A DNA stretch of 64,000 nt from an uncultured Eubacterium sp. (GCA_948579355.1 CAPAOV010000003.1:62001-126000); one strand, 5' to 3'; numbered from the stretch's first letter, positions 49,102 through 58,740 are shown. Notes: a model not told the origin generated them from the sequence alone. Made by a program: numbers and translations.

Positions 49102-50334
49102 ATGGAATTTGGAAAATTAAATATTCAGGTAGTATCAGAGAACACAAATTATCCAATCTCTGACGCCACCGTGCGCATTACTTCGGAAAACGAACCGGAA
49201 CGTACGATTGAACAATCCAATACAAATCAGGAAGGTCAGTTAAATGACATTGAACTGGAAGCACCTCCCCTCGAATATAGTATGGAACCGGGCGCCAACA
49301 AACCCTATTCAGAATATACGATTTATATTAGCGCCCCCGGCTTTGAGACGGTAGAAATCAACGGAGCCGAAATATTCTCAGGACAAACCGCCATTCAGGA
49401 AGCCAGCCTCCTTCCGGTGGCAACCGGCGAACCGAACAGCGCCGAGCTTTTTGTCATCCCCGACCATACCCTATGGGGGGATTATCCGCCGAAAATTCCT
49501 GAAAATGAAATTAAGACTGTGGAGGAAACCGGTGAAATCGTCCTCAGCCGCGTTGTCATACCGGAATATGTCGTTGTCCACAATGGTCCGCCGTCCGACT
49601 CTAGCGCTAAGGACTATTATGTAAAATTTAAAGACTACATCAAAAACGTAGCAAGCAGTGAAATCTATTCGACTTGGCCGGAAGCAACGTTGCAGGCAAA
49701 TATCCTTGCCATTCAATCCTTTACACTGAACCGCGTGTATACGGAGTGGTACCGAAACAAAGGCTACGACTTTACGATAACCTCCTCAACGGCATATGAC
49801 CACAAGTGGATACCAAATCGTAACATCTTTGATAGCATTTCCCGCGTCGTAGATGAAATTTTCAGCAACTATTTGTCCAGACCAAATGTTGAGCAGCCCA
49901 TTCTCACCCAATACTGCGACGGCAAAAATGTAACTTGTCCAAACTGGCTAAGCCAGTGGGGTTCCAAGACGCTTGGCGACCAGGGATACACTCCTATCGA
50001 GATTATACGAAACTACTACGGAGATTCCATGTTTATAAATTCATCAGAAGAAATTTCAGGAATTCCTGCCTCCTATCCCGGCACGCCATTGCGTCAAGGT
50101 GATTCGGGAGAGAAAGTGCGGCAGATGCAGCGTCAGCTCAATGTCATTTCTAACGGATATCCCCTCATTCCTAAAATTGCAGAGGATGGTATCTTTGGGC
50201 CGGCAACCGAGCAGGCAGTGCGGACTTTCCAAAGGATATTTAATCTGACACAGGACGGTATTGTCGGTTTGCGTACATGGTACAAAATATCAGAAATTTA
50301 TGTTGGTGTAAGCCGAATTGCCGAGTTGGTGTAA
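49102..50334 (+). CDS. peptidoglycan-binding domain protein
   Basis: 410 aa with no clear signal peptide. The N-terminal beta domain (NIQVVSENTNYPISDATVRI and GFETVEINGAEIFSGQTAIQ) resembles a carboxypeptidase-regulatory-like fold. The middle region (VASSEIYSTWPEATLQANILAIQSFTLNRVY) is similar to SpoIID-type proteins. The C-terminal PG_binding_1 repeat contains LRQGDSGEKVRQMQRQLNVI and DGIFGPATEQAVRTFQRIFNL, which bind peptidoglycan. It may act on the spore or vegetative wall. The start is the ATG at 49102, 6 nt after GAGG. Confidence 0.82.
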   Translation: MEFGKLNIQVVSENTNYPISDATVRITSENEPERTIEQSNTNQEGQLNDIELEAPPLEYSMEPGANKPYSEYTIYISAPGFETVEINGAEIFSGQTAIQEASLLPVATGEPNSAELFVIPDHTLWGDYPPKIPENEIKTVEETGEIVLSRVVIPEYVVVHNGPPSDSSAKDYYVKFKDYIKNVASSEIYSTWPEATLQANILAIQSFTLNRVYTEWYRNKGYDFTITSSTAYDHKWIPNRNIFDSISRVVDEIFSNYLSRPNVEQPILTQYCDGKNVTCPNWLSQWGSKTLGDQGYTPIEIIRNYYGDSMFINSSEEISGIPASYPGTPLRQGDSGEKVRQMQRQLNVISNGYPLIPKIAEDGIFGPATEQAVRTFQRIFNLTQDGIVGLRTWYKISEIYVGVSRIAELV

Positions 50335-50510
50335 CGATTCAGAAAAAGCAATAAGTCGGTGAAAAGCTTTCTTCCGTACGCGGATGTTCTGCCCGAAATC
50401 GATTTATTGTTTTTTCTTTTTACTAATTATAATGGAAACACCTTTGTATTCATGGTACAATGACAACACATGATTCTTATCTCTTCCCGGCGTTGGGCTC
50501 AAAAAATATT

Positions 50511-50541
50511 TTGCCCTCCAACGGATTCTTTGGAGCATATG
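50511..50541 (+). promoter_or_regulatory. MerR-type promoter candidate of the MerR-methyltransferase gene
   Basis: TTGCCC (50511-50516), a 19-nt spacer and CATATG (50536-50541). The dyad CTCCAA-N8-TTGGAG (50516-50535) sits centrally in the long spacer, as in MerR-activated promoters. The -10 is weak, so confidence is moderate. Confidence 0.5.
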
Positions 50542-50573
50542 GAGAATACTAACAGAAAGGAAATATACCTTAT

Positions 50574-51764
50574 ATGAAAAAGGAATCGTACTTTTCTTCC
50601 GGCGAATTTGCCAAAATGGCACAGGTAACTTTGCGCACAATACGCTACTATGACCAGCAGAATATATTAAAGCCGTCCTATGTTAATGATTCCGGCGCAC
50701 GTTTTTATTCGGAAAAGGATTTTGCCAAACTACAACAAATCCTGTTATTCAAATATCTCGGCTTCTCACTAAAAGAAATCCGTGAGATGACGCTGGATAA
50801 TTTTGACTGCCACTTTATGCTCAATTCCCTTGCCATCCAGAAGAAGCTGATTCAGGACCGCATAGAACAGATGCGATTGATTGAGCAGGCCATTGAAGAT
50901 ACTGCCTCCACACTGCGCACTGGAAAAGAAGTGGATTGGAATCAGATGAGAGAGCTGATTCATCTGACTGCGGTGGAAAAGAGTCTGAAAAATCAATATC
51001 AGAACGCTTCTAATATCTCCTCCCGCATTCAATTGCACCATAAATATTCGTTAAATAAGCAGGGCTGGTTTCACTGGCTCTATGAACAGTGCCGCTTCTG
51101 CGGCGGCGAAACCGTATTGGAAATCGGCTGCGGAGACGGCACTCTCTGGACTTCAAATCAAACCCGCCTCCCCGCCTCCCTCTCGGTTACGCTATCGGAT
51201 TTATCCGATGGCATGCTGCGCGACGCAAGGCGCAATCTCACGGAAAATAATATCGAGAGCAGGTTTACATTTATTGCCGCCGACGCCGACGCATTGCCTT
51301 TTGATGACAACAGCTTTGACGTTGTGCTGGCAAACCATGTACTCTTCTATTGCAGCAATATTGCTCAGGTATGTAAGGAAATCAAACGTGTTTTAAAACC
51401 GGACGGCATATTTATTGCCAGCACTTATGGCAGGGCGCATATGCAGGAGATAAGCCGTCTGGTCGCCGACTTTGATTCACGGATTGTTCTGTCAGCGGAC
51501 AAGCTCTATGAGCGTTTTGGAAAAGAAAATGGGGGGGCCTATCTGGCGCCTCTCTTTCCGCACACACAGTGGCTGGATTATGAGGACGGACTCTTTGTCA
51601 CGGAAGCGGAACCGCTAATCTCGTACATCTTATCCTGTCATGGTAATCAAAATCAATATTTGCTCAACCGATACGGTGATTTCCGCAGTTATGTAAGCCA
51701 GAAAGTACAACACGGATTTTCTGTCACAAAAGAGGCGGGCATATTTATTGCCAAAAATGATTAG
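50574..51764 (+). CDS. MerR-family regulator fused to a SAM methyltransferase domain
   Basis: 396 aa. Residues ~8-75 are a MerR winged helix (YFSSGEFAKMAQVTLRTIRYYDQQNILKPS), followed by the dimerisation helix (QIEQ-rich, residues 80-130). From about residue 160 there is a class I methyltransferase: VLEIGCGDGTLW (motif I), LSDLSDGML, FIAADADALPFDDNSFDVVLANHVLFY (motifs II-III) and LKPDGIFIASTYG. MerR-methyltransferase fusions are known in Clostridia; their ligand and methyl acceptor are generally not known. It lies 111 nt before rfbA, with a MerR-type promoter in the gap, so it may control the rhamnose operon. Confidence 0.92.
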   Translation: MKKESYFSSGEFAKMAQVTLRTIRYYDQQNILKPSYVNDSGARFYSEKDFAKLQQILLFKYLGFSLKEIREMTLDNFDCHFMLNSLAIQKKLIQDRIEQMRLIEQAIEDTASTLRTGKEVDWNQMRELIHLTAVEKSLKNQYQNASNISSRIQLHHKYSLNKQGWFHWLYEQCRFCGGETVLEIGCGDGTLWTSNQTRLPASLSVTLSDLSDGMLRDARRNLTENNIESRFTFIAADADALPFDDNSFDVVLANHVLFYCSNIAQVCKEIKRVLKPDGIFIASTYGRAHMQEISRLVADFDSRIVLSADKLYERFGKENGGAYLAPLFPHTQWLDYEDGLFVTEAEPLISYILSCHGNQNQYLLNRYGDFRSYVSQKVQHGFSVTKEAGIFIAKND

Positions 51765-51787
51765 GATAAAAAAATTTAAAAAAGTTC

Positions 51788-51818
51788 TTGCAGGTGACGT
51801 AACGTCATCTTCTATACT
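51788..51818 (+). promoter_or_regulatory. rfb operon promoter with MerR-type architecture
   Basis: TTGCAG (51788-51793), a 19-nt spacer and TATACT (51813-51818). Inside the spacer is the perfect dyad TGACGT-A-ACGTCA (51795-51807). The over-long 19-nt spacer with a dyad between -35 and -10 is the hallmark of promoters activated by MerR-family proteins through DNA untwisting. The gene immediately upstream encodes such a protein. Confidence 0.72.
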
Positions 51819-51875
51819 GTCTATAAAACAGAACATCCCTTTGAGGAGAAAACTATTTATTATGGAGGACAAACA

Positions 51876-52772
51876 ATGAAAGGCATCATTTTAGCCGGCG
51901 GGTCGGGTACGCGTCTCTATCCATTAACTACCGTGACAAGTAAACAACTGTTACCTATCTATGACAAACCGATGATATACTATCCGCTATCCGTGTTAAT
52001 GAATGCGGGAATACGTGATATTCTCATTATTTCTACACCTCAGGATACGCCGCGATTTGAGGAATTACTAAACGATGGCAGCCGCTTCGGCATTCATCTC
52101 TCCTATGCGGTGCAGCCAAGTCCAGACGGACTTGCCCAAGCTTTTTTAATCGGTTCTGAGTTTATCAGAAACGACACGGTTGCTATGGTATTAGGCGATA
52201 ACATTTTCTCCGGACACGGTCTGAAAAAACGCCTTTTATCTGCTGTCAACAATGCTGAAAGCGGTCATGGCGCTACTGTATTCGGATATTATGTAGACGA
52301 CCCGGAGCGTTTTGGTATTGTAGAATTTGACGCAGAGGGAAAAGCCGTCTCGATTGAGGAAAAACCGGAACATCCAAAGAGCAATTATTGTGTTACCGGT
52401 TTATATTTCTACGATAACCATGTCGTAGAATATGCCCAAAACCTGAAGCCAAGTAAGCGGGGCGAATTGGAAATTACGGATTTGAACAAAATTTATTTGG
52501 AGCAGGGTGCGCTTAATGTTGAACTTCTTGGGCAGGGATTTACATGGCTTGATACCGGAACACATGAAAGCCTTGTGGACGCCACCAACTTTGTCAAGAC
52601 AGTGGAAACCCACCAGCATCGGAAAATCGGTTGTTTAGAGGAAATTGCCTATCTAAATGGCTGGATTCAACGCGAAGATGTTCTCGCCGTATATGAAGTG
52701 CTGAAAAAAAATCAGTACGGTAAGTACCTCAAAGATGTTTTGGATGGCAAATATATGGACACACTAAACTAA
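51876..52772 (+). CDS. rfbA: glucose-1-phosphate thymidylyltransferase
   Basis: 298 aa. First step of dTDP-L-rhamnose synthesis (glucose-1-P + dTTP to dTDP-glucose). The nucleotide-binding signature GIILAGGSGTRLYPLT is at the N-terminus. SKQLLPIYDKPMIYYPLS follows, then MVLGDNIFSG (metal-binding Asp), EEKPEHPKSNYCVTGLYFYD and WLDTGTHESL. GGAGG lies 7 nt before the ATG. First gene of rfbABDC. Confidence 0.97.
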   Translation: MKGIILAGGSGTRLYPLTTVTSKQLLPIYDKPMIYYPLSVLMNAGIRDILIISTPQDTPRFEELLNDGSRFGIHLSYAVQPSPDGLAQAFLIGSEFIRNDTVAMVLGDNIFSGHGLKKRLLSAVNNAESGHGATVFGYYVDDPERFGIVEFDAEGKAVSIEEKPEHPKSNYCVTGLYFYDNHVVEYAQNLKPSKRGELEITDLNKIYLEQGALNVELLGQGFTWLDTGTHESLVDATNFVKTVETHQHRKIGCLEEIAYLNGWIQREDVLAVYEVLKKNQYGKYLKDVLDGKYMDTLN

Positions 52773-52816
52773 CAAATCATCGCTGAACAAAAGCGTTCTC
52801 GAAATGGAGGATTTTT

Positions 52817-53836
52817 ATGACTATTATCGTTACCGGAGGCGCCGGATTTATCGGAAGCAATTTCATCTTTTACATGCTCAAAAAATATCCGGATTACCGT
52901 ATTATCTGCTTAGATTGTCTCACTTATGCGGGAAACATGACGACGCTTGCTCCCATTATGGACAACCCGTCTTTCCGCTTCGTGAAAGAGAGCATTACAA
53001 ATCGTGAGGCCGTTTACAAACTGTTTGAAGAGGAGAAGCCGGATATCATCGTAAACTTTGCGGCAGAGAGCCATGTAGACCGCTCCATTGAGAATCCGGA
53101 AGTTTTTCTTGATACCAATATTAAAGGTACTGCCGTCTTGATGGATGCGTGCTGCAAATACGGCATTACCCGCTATCATCAGGTATCCACGGACGAGGTA
53201 TATGGCGACTTACCGCTTGACCGACCGGATGTCTTCTTCACGGAAGAGACGCCAATCCACACGAGCAGCCCCTACAGCTCTTCAAAAGCTGGCGCCGATT
53301 TGCTCGTACTGGCATACCACCGCACTTATAATTTGCCGGTTACTATCAGCCGCTGTTCCAACAATTACGGCCCCTACCATTTTCCGGAAAAACTCATTCC
53401 GCTAATGATTGCCAATGCACTCAATGATAAGCCTCTGCCTGTTTATGGTACGGGAGAGAACGTCCGTGACTGGCTCTATGTGGAAGACCATTGCAAAGCC
53501 ATTGATTTAATTATTCACAATGGACGTGTAGGCGAAGTTTATAACATTGGCGGACATAACGAGATGAGAAATATAGACATTGTCAAAATTATATGCAAAG
53601 AACTTAACAAACCGGAAAGTCTGATTACCTATGTCACCGACCGCAAGGGACACGATATGCGCTATGCCATTGACCCCACAAAAATTCATAAAGAACTTGG
53701 ATGGCTGCCGGAAACAAGCTTTGCTGATGGAATTAAGAAGACCATCCAGTGGTATCTCGACAATAGAGAATGGTGGGAGACCATTATCTCGGGAGAGTAT
53801 CAGGACTACTATGAAAAAATGTACGGCAATCGCTAA
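52817..53836 (+). CDS. rfbB: dTDP-glucose 4,6-dehydratase
   Basis: 339 aa, extended SDR. NAD-binding GGAGFIGSNFIFY at the start, then NFAAESHVDRSIENP, the STDEVYGDL segment (catalytic Thr-Asp-Glu), and the catalytic YSSSK. NNYGPYHFPEKLIPL and GTGENVRDWLYVEDH follow. It converts dTDP-glucose to the 4-keto-6-deoxy sugar. 44 nt after rfbA with its own GGAGG. Confidence 0.97.
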   Translation: MTIIVTGGAGFIGSNFIFYMLKKYPDYRIICLDCLTYAGNMTTLAPIMDNPSFRFVKESITNREAVYKLFEEEKPDIIVNFAAESHVDRSIENPEVFLDTNIKGTAVLMDACCKYGITRYHQVSTDEVYGDLPLDRPDVFFTEETPIHTSSPYSSSKAGADLLVLAYHRTYNLPVTISRCSNNYGPYHFPEKLIPLMIANALNDKPLPVYGTGENVRDWLYVEDHCKAIDLIIHNGRVGEVYNIGGHNEMRNIDIVKIICKELNKPESLITYVTDRKGHDMRYAIDPTKIHKELGWLPETSFADGIKKTIQWYLDNREWWETIISGEYQDYYEKMYGNR

Positions 53837-53860
53837 CCAGCAAAGGAAAGGATGTTGAAC

Positions 53861-54748
53861 ATGAAAGTACTTGTTACCGGCGTCAAAGGACAATTAGGAC
53901 ATGACGTAGTAAACGAATTAACGAAGCGCAATCACGAAGCCGTCGGTGTGGATATCGAAGAAATGGACATCACCAATCCGGCAAGCGTGAACAAAGTTAT
54001 TCCCGAGACTTCTCCGGACGCCGTTATCCATTGCGCCGCATGGACAGCCGTTGATGCCGCTGAAGAGAAAGAAAACCGGCAGACTGTTGTGAAAGTTAAT
54101 TCTGAGGGAACTCGGACAATTGCCACAGTCTGCAAGGAGCTGGATATTCCGATGATGTATCTCTCCACAGACTATGTGTTCGACGGTCAGGGCAGTAAAC
54201 CTTGGAAACCCGACCAGACCGATTATGCCCCGCTCAATGTCTATGGCGAGACAAAACTGGCAGGTGAACAGGCGGTAAGCCAGATTCTTGATAAATATTT
54301 TATCATACGCATTGCATGGGTATTTGGCACTCATGGAAATAATTTTATCAAAACTATGCTGCGCCTTGGCGCCAATCATGACTTACTAACTGTCGTAGAC
54401 GACCAGATTGGTACGCCCACCTACACTTATGATTTGGCACGGCTGCTTGTTGATATGATTGAAACAAAACAATACGGATATTATCACGCGACAAATGAGG
54501 GCGGTTATATCAGTTGGTATGAATTTGCCTGTGAAATCTTCCGTCAGGCTGCTGCTCTGGGACATAGCTGTTACGATACCAAGCACCTGACCGTTAAACC
54601 GGTTTCTACTGCAGAGTATGGGCTGTCAAAAGCCATACGTCCGTTTAACAGTCGCCTGGATAAACAAAAATTAACGGAAAAGGGATTTAATCCTCTGCCA
54701 ACTTGGCAGGATGCTTTAGCGCGTTATTTATCGGAAATTGAAATATAA
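53861..54748 (+). CDS. rfbD: dTDP-4-dehydrorhamnose reductase
   Basis: 295 aa. NADPH-binding VLVTGVKGQLGHDVV, then VIHCAAWTAVDAAEE, MYLSTDYVFDGQG and the catalytic YGETKLAGEQ. IRIAWVFGTHGNNFIKTM and DQIGTPTYTYDLARLL follow. Last step of dTDP-L-rhamnose synthesis. I prefer the ATG at 53861, with AAAGG 9 nt upstream, over an ATG at 53852. Confidence 0.96.
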   Translation: MKVLVTGVKGQLGHDVVNELTKRNHEAVGVDIEEMDITNPASVNKVIPETSPDAVIHCAAWTAVDAAEEKENRQTVVKVNSEGTRTIATVCKELDIPMMYLSTDYVFDGQGSKPWKPDQTDYAPLNVYGETKLAGEQAVSQILDKYFIIRIAWVFGTHGNNFIKTMLRLGANHDLLTVVDDQIGTPTYTYDLARLLVDMIETKQYGYYHATNEGGYISWYEFACEIFRQAAALGHSCYDTKHLTVKPVSTAEYGLSKAIRPFNSRLDKQKLTEKGFNPLPTWQDALARYLSEIEI

Positions 54749-54765
54749 AAAAATGGAGGATAATT

Positions 54766-55377
54766 ATGGGACAGATACAGGTAGAAAAAAATGCCGGCGG
54801 CATTGAGGGATTGTGCGTGATTCAGCCTACTGTACATGGCGACGAGCGCGGCTATTTTATGGAGACTTATAATGAAAACGATATGAAAGAGGCCGGACTC
54901 AACCTTACTTTCGTACAGGACAATCAATCCAGTTCCTCAAAAGGAGTGCTTCGCGGCCTCCACTTTCAAAAAAACTATCCACAGGGGAAACTTGTCCGCG
55001 TAATACGCGGTTCCGTCTTCGACGTAGCCGTGGATATTCGTCAGGGCAGTAAAACATATGGAAAATGGTACGGTTTGGAACTGTCAGAAGAGAATAAGAA
55101 ACAATTTTATGTTCCGAAAGGATTCGCGCACGGATATCTCGTGCTGAGCGAATGGGCAGAATTTTGTTATAAATGCACCGATTTCTATCATGCCGGCGAC
55201 GACGGCGGCCTCACTTGGAACGACCCTGCCATCGGCATTGAATGGCCCGATGTCATCGGTGAATACTCCGGCAGCGGCTCCGCCGCCGGATATCAGATGA
55301 GCGATGGAACACCCCTCAATATCAACGAACGGGATGAAAACTGGCCCGGATTGTCCGGGCAAAATACGTCTGAATAA
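54766..55377 (+). CDS. rfbC: dTDP-4-dehydrorhamnose 3,5-epimerase
   Basis: 203 aa cupin-fold epimerase. The order is FVQDNQSSSSKGVLRGLHFQ, VRVIRGSVFDVAVDIRQGS, the catalytic region FYVPKGFAHGYLVLSEWAEF, and NDPAIGIEWP. It epimerises C3 and C5 of dTDP-4-keto-6-deoxyglucose. GGAGG is 6 nt before the ATG. Last gene of the operon; its end is only 2 bp from the stop of the convergent DUF115 gene. Confidence 0.96.
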   Translation: MGQIQVEKNAGGIEGLCVIQPTVHGDERGYFMETYNENDMKEAGLNLTFVQDNQSSSSKGVLRGLHFQKNYPQGKLVRVIRGSVFDVAVDIRQGSKTYGKWYGLELSEENKKQFYVPKGFAHGYLVLSEWAEFCYKCTDFYHAGDDGGLTWNDPAIGIEWPDVIGEYSGSGSAAGYQMSDGTPLNINERDENWPGLSGQNTSE

Positions 55378-55379
55378 CT

Positions 55380-56945
55380 TTAACTTTCTGACATCGTCCG
55401 GAGTAGCGTCTGCACTACCGTGCCCTCTACCCGGGCGCCTCCTTCTGAGGCGTCAATAAATTCTATCGGAAGCTTTTCCTGCTTTGCTCGTGCTATCCTT
55501 CTCTCTATCCATAAACGATAATGATTCAGATTTCGGGAAGTGGGAATTTCATTTCCATCAATATCCGTCACATACAATTCCGATTGAGCCGTCATATTTT
55601 TCTCTTTTAAGCCCTGATGACTGCGCCCGCCGGTAAACGCCAAATCAAGGCCAAGAAAAACGATGCGCCTAACACCCATTTTGATACAAAAATCAAGTGC
55701 GGTTGTCACTACGGAAGCGCCTGTCTCAAACGTCTGCCAGCCCTGTTTATGCGCAAACTCCTCTGCCGGCTCATATCCCTCCTGACAGAGTAAGTATTTC
55801 TCACCCTCATAATCCCTCGCCAGATACAGATAGGCCGTGCTCAGAAGCAGCAGGGGAATCCGGCTCTGCTGAATACCATTAATCTGCGCATAAACGGCAG
55901 TCTTCGGGTCGGTAATGATGCCATAATCGGGATGGATTTCTTCTTGAATACAGCGGCGCAATGAAGTTCCCACAGTAAGAACCAAATCATTTTCCCCGCG
56001 CTCTTTCAGCAAATGGATATTCTTGTCAAGCGAGGGCCCTCCGGCAATGAGATAGACTGTTTTGCCGGCAAAATTCTCCCGCAGTCTGTCCCCGCCGTCT
56101 GGCACCCGTTTTACATTTTCAGAAAAATTAATTTTCATCAGATTCGACCAGCGATTGGCATTGTCCATCTGCAAAAAGAGTGTCTGCATATTCTCCCGCA
56201 AATGTGTATCCCGAATCGTCGCAAGCGAGGGATGATATAAACATAGCTGCTCCATTTTCTTATATTCTTCTATCTCCTGCGCTTTTCTGACAAACCGCTC
56301 ATACCTCGCATCTGCCACAATATGGACATTCTTTCGTTTCTCCAAAATTGGCCACACATCGGAATATTTTTGGCAGATGGATATCAACTCCTCATCCTCT
56401 TCATATACATAGACATGAAGATATGGATATCTGCTGAGACTCTCCACATGATAGCCAAGTCCCAAACCGACTACATGATATACGCTGACTCCCTCTTTCA
56501 TCCACCGCTCTGTAAACTGCTCCGCTTCACGAAAAGGATTCAGGTTGGAATGCAAATATTTTCTCTTGCCGTCCACCGCGCGCACAAGCGTATACGCCGA
56601 CACGGAAGTCATTTCTAATTCATATCCCTCTCCCGCCTGCGGCAGCGGTTCTTCCGCTAGCATCTGCTGTGTAACATCCTCCAGCAAACGTAAGATTCCA
56701 GTCTCCATATAGTCTGCTGCCAAAATCCTGTCTCTGTCCTCATATGCCGTCAAAAACAGCGTAAAGCAATCTGTTATCTCCGTCACTACATCCTGCAATT
56801 CCTGACACTGTAACAGAGCTTCTAAAGAAGATATCACAGCAGACAGCAGGTTATCGGATAACGATATCTGCTGTGCGCGAATGTAGTCGCACCATCGATA
56901 GGCGAATCTGTAAAAATTTTGTAATCTTCTTCGAAACTCTTGCAT
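55380..56945 (-). CDS. DUF115/MptE-like, Maf-type flagellin glycosyltransferase candidate
   Basis: 521 aa. The DUF115 core is KTVYLIAGGPSLDKNIHLLKE, LTVGTSLRRCIQEEIHPDYGIITDP and GVRRIVFLGLDLAFTGGRSHQG, as in motility-associated factor (Maf) proteins that transfer nonulosonic acids to flagellins. The N-terminal half contains SNLNPFREAEQF and VYHVVGLGLGYHVESLSRYP, typical of the same family. It is the last gene of the deacetylase-neuB-neuA unit, which makes CMP-activated sugar, so it is a likely user of that sugar. Flagellin as the acceptor is inference; no flagellar gene is in the window. Confidence 0.83.
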   Translation of the reverse strand: MQEFRRRLQNFYRFAYRWCDYIRAQQISLSDNLLSAVISSLEALLQCQELQDVVTEITDCFTLFLTAYEDRDRILAADYMETGILRLLEDVTQQMLAEEPLPQAGEGYELEMTSVSAYTLVRAVDGKRKYLHSNLNPFREAEQFTERWMKEGVSVYHVVGLGLGYHVESLSRYPYLHVYVYEEDEELISICQKYSDVWPILEKRKNVHIVADARYERFVRKAQEIEEYKKMEQLCLYHPSLATIRDTHLRENMQTLFLQMDNANRWSNLMKINFSENVKRVPDGGDRLRENFAGKTVYLIAGGPSLDKNIHLLKERGENDLVLTVGTSLRRCIQEEIHPDYGIITDPKTAVYAQINGIQQSRIPLLLLSTAYLYLARDYEGEKYLLCQEGYEPAEEFAHKQGWQTFETGASVVTTALDFCIKMGVRRIVFLGLDLAFTGGRSHQGLKEKNMTAQSELYVTDIDGNEIPTSRNLNHYRLWIERRIARAKQEKLPIEFIDASEGGARVEGTVVQTLLRTMSES

Positions 56946-56968
56946 ATTTAATCCTCATTTCTGTTCTG

Positions 56969-57673
56969 CTATTTTGTTGTCTGCGCATTTTTTTGCAAAT
57001 ACCATTTTGCCAGTTGCAAATCAGGCCACTCGTCAATATCAACACTGTACTGTTTTTCCATGCGATAAGGAACAGGATTATCATTGAAACTTGTCTTCTC
57101 ACTCAAGTCTGCAATGCGGTTAATATATATACTGCCGTCAACAAGAACATACTCTGGCATATCCTGTCGGCGAACAGTGCTTCCAAGAGGCAGCACATGC
57201 TCCATCTCTCCCCCATCCATCGTACGCATCAGAATCGGGTGTTCTTCTACCGGACGCACGGAAACTACCCCCCGCTCCCCACTCTCCACAAACAGATTGA
57301 GGGCGGCGTCAATATCCTGCGCCCGCCTCAACGGCTGAGTGGGCTGCAGTAAAAGTAAAATATCATAGTTCTCTCCCCGCTCTTTCAGCCAGTTCACCGC
57401 ATGCAGCACGGCGTCAATCGTCTTCGCCGTATCCGACGCCAGTTCCTGTGGACGCAAAAATGGTACATATGCCCCACAGTCAGCGCTCACTTTCTGTATT
57501 TGTTCGGAATCTGTCGTCACAACAATACGGTCAACATAGGCGCTCTCTTTTGCCGCATCAATCGAATACGCAATCAATGGTTTCCCACACAAATCAATGA
57601 TATTCTTTCCCTTAATTCCCTTACTTCCTCCCCTCGCCGGAATCAGGGCTAATACTCTTTTCCCCGATATCAT
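56969..57673 (-). CDS. neuA: acylneuraminate (nonulosonic acid) cytidylyltransferase
   Basis: 234 aa. The N-terminal CMP-sugar synthetase signature is VLALIPARGGSKGIKGKNI. LCGKPLIAYSIDAA, RIVVTTDSEQIQ, LLLQPTQPLRRAQDIDAAL and RQDMPEYVLVDGSIYINR follow. It activates a nine-carbon sugar as CMP-sugar. The ATG at 57673 has AGGAG 9 nt upstream; a TTG two codons earlier is too close. 26 nt after neuB. Which nonulosonic acid is made cannot be told. Confidence 0.93.
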   Translation of the reverse strand: MISGKRVLALIPARGGSKGIKGKNIIDLCGKPLIAYSIDAAKESAYVDRIVVTTDSEQIQKVSADCGAYVPFLRPQELASDTAKTIDAVLHAVNWLKERGENYDILLLLQPTQPLRRAQDIDAALNLFVESGERGVVSVRPVEEHPILMRTMDGGEMEHVLPLGSTVRRQDMPEYVLVDGSIYINRIADLSEKTSFNDNPVPYRMEKQYSVDIDEWPDLQLAKWYLQKNAQTTK

Positions 57674-57699
57674 TGCCAACCACTCCTTTCTGCCTCATC

Positions 57700-58740
57700 C
57701 TATCGTATCATATCATAAGTCAGTTGCACATCCGCATCAATATCCACGGCAGCCGTTTTCCCCAGAAGCGAATCATATTCCTCCGCCAGAATACTACCTG
57801 TTCCCGGACGTTTCACCCACAGATTGTCTTTCGTAAATGGCTCCCCCTTTTTCACCGGAGCTATCGTCACAACCGTGGCAAAAGCAAAATCAATCGTCAC
57901 CTGCTCTTCCGGCAAGGCCACTTTCTCACCGCCCCGCATCTTCGGTACTTCCTTTGCCGCCTGCATCAAATCGGAGCAAGCCGCCTCGTCCATCGAGCAG
58001 ACAATATCCGGCCCCATTCTCTCCATTCTGTCCGTAAAATGTCTCTCAACGATATCTGCTCCCATTGCCATGGCAGCAATACAGGCATTATTATTTTGCG
58101 TGTGGTCGGACAATCCAACCGGAACACCGGAAAACTCTCTCATCAAATCCTGCATGGCGCCGAGCCGCACCCACTCCGGTTTCGTCGGATAAATATTCGT
58201 CGTATGCATCAATGCATAAGACACGCCGCAGCGCTCCAAAATATTTACCGTCTTTGCTATCGCCGGAATGTCATTCATCCCCGTCGATACAATCATCGGT
58301 TTTCCAAATTCCGCCACATGCTCAATGAGCGGATAATTATTGAGCTCTCCGGAGCCAATCTTATAGGCCTGAACTCCCATGCGCTCCAGACGGTCTGCCG
58401 CCGCCCGCGAAAACGGAGTACTTAAAAATACCATTCCCAGCTCTTCGGTATATTCTTTAAACTCCCGCTCCTCTTCCTCATTCAATGCGCAACGCGCCAT
58501 AATATCATAAATGGAATCCGTGGAGTTGCCCGGCACTACTTTTCTCGCCACCTGACACATCTCATCTTCTACTATATGCGTTTGGTGTTTAATCAAACGC
58601 GCTCCCGCGCGCCGCGCCGCGTCTGCCATCTCTTTGGCGACGGCCAGACTCCCCTCATGATTAATGCCGATTTCCGGAATAACCAGCACCCGATTGACAT
58701 CACCAACTAAAATATCCCCAATCTTAAATTGTCTTTTCAT
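57700..58740 (-). CDS. neuB: N-acetylneuraminate/legionaminate synthase
   Basis: 346 aa. A TIM-barrel condensing domain has VIPEIGINHEGSLAVAKEMADAARRAGA, YKIGSGELNNYPLIEHVA, MIVSTGMNDI and GLSDHTQNN. The C-terminal antifreeze-like SAF domain contains KKGEPFTKDNLWVKRPGTGS. It condenses phosphoenolpyruvate with an N-acyl hexosamine. The segment HTTNIYPTKPEWVRLGAM replaces the usual C-x-S/T-x-YP motif. The acceptor sugar (sialic or legionaminic route) is unresolved; no epimerase (neuC/legG) is present nearby. Confidence 0.93.
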   Translation of the reverse strand: MKRQFKIGDILVGDVNRVLVIPEIGINHEGSLAVAKEMADAARRAGARLIKHQTHIVEDEMCQVARKVVPGNSTDSIYDIMARCALNEEEEREFKEYTEELGMVFLSTPFSRAAADRLERMGVQAYKIGSGELNNYPLIEHVAEFGKPMIVSTGMNDIPAIAKTVNILERCGVSYALMHTTNIYPTKPEWVRLGAMQDLMREFSGVPVGLSDHTQNNNACIAAMAMGADIVERHFTDRMERMGPDIVCSMDEAACSDLMQAAKEVPKMRGGEKVALPEEQVTIDFAFATVVTIAPVKKGEPFTKDNLWVKRPGTGSILAEEYDSLLGKTAAVDIDADVQLTYDMIR

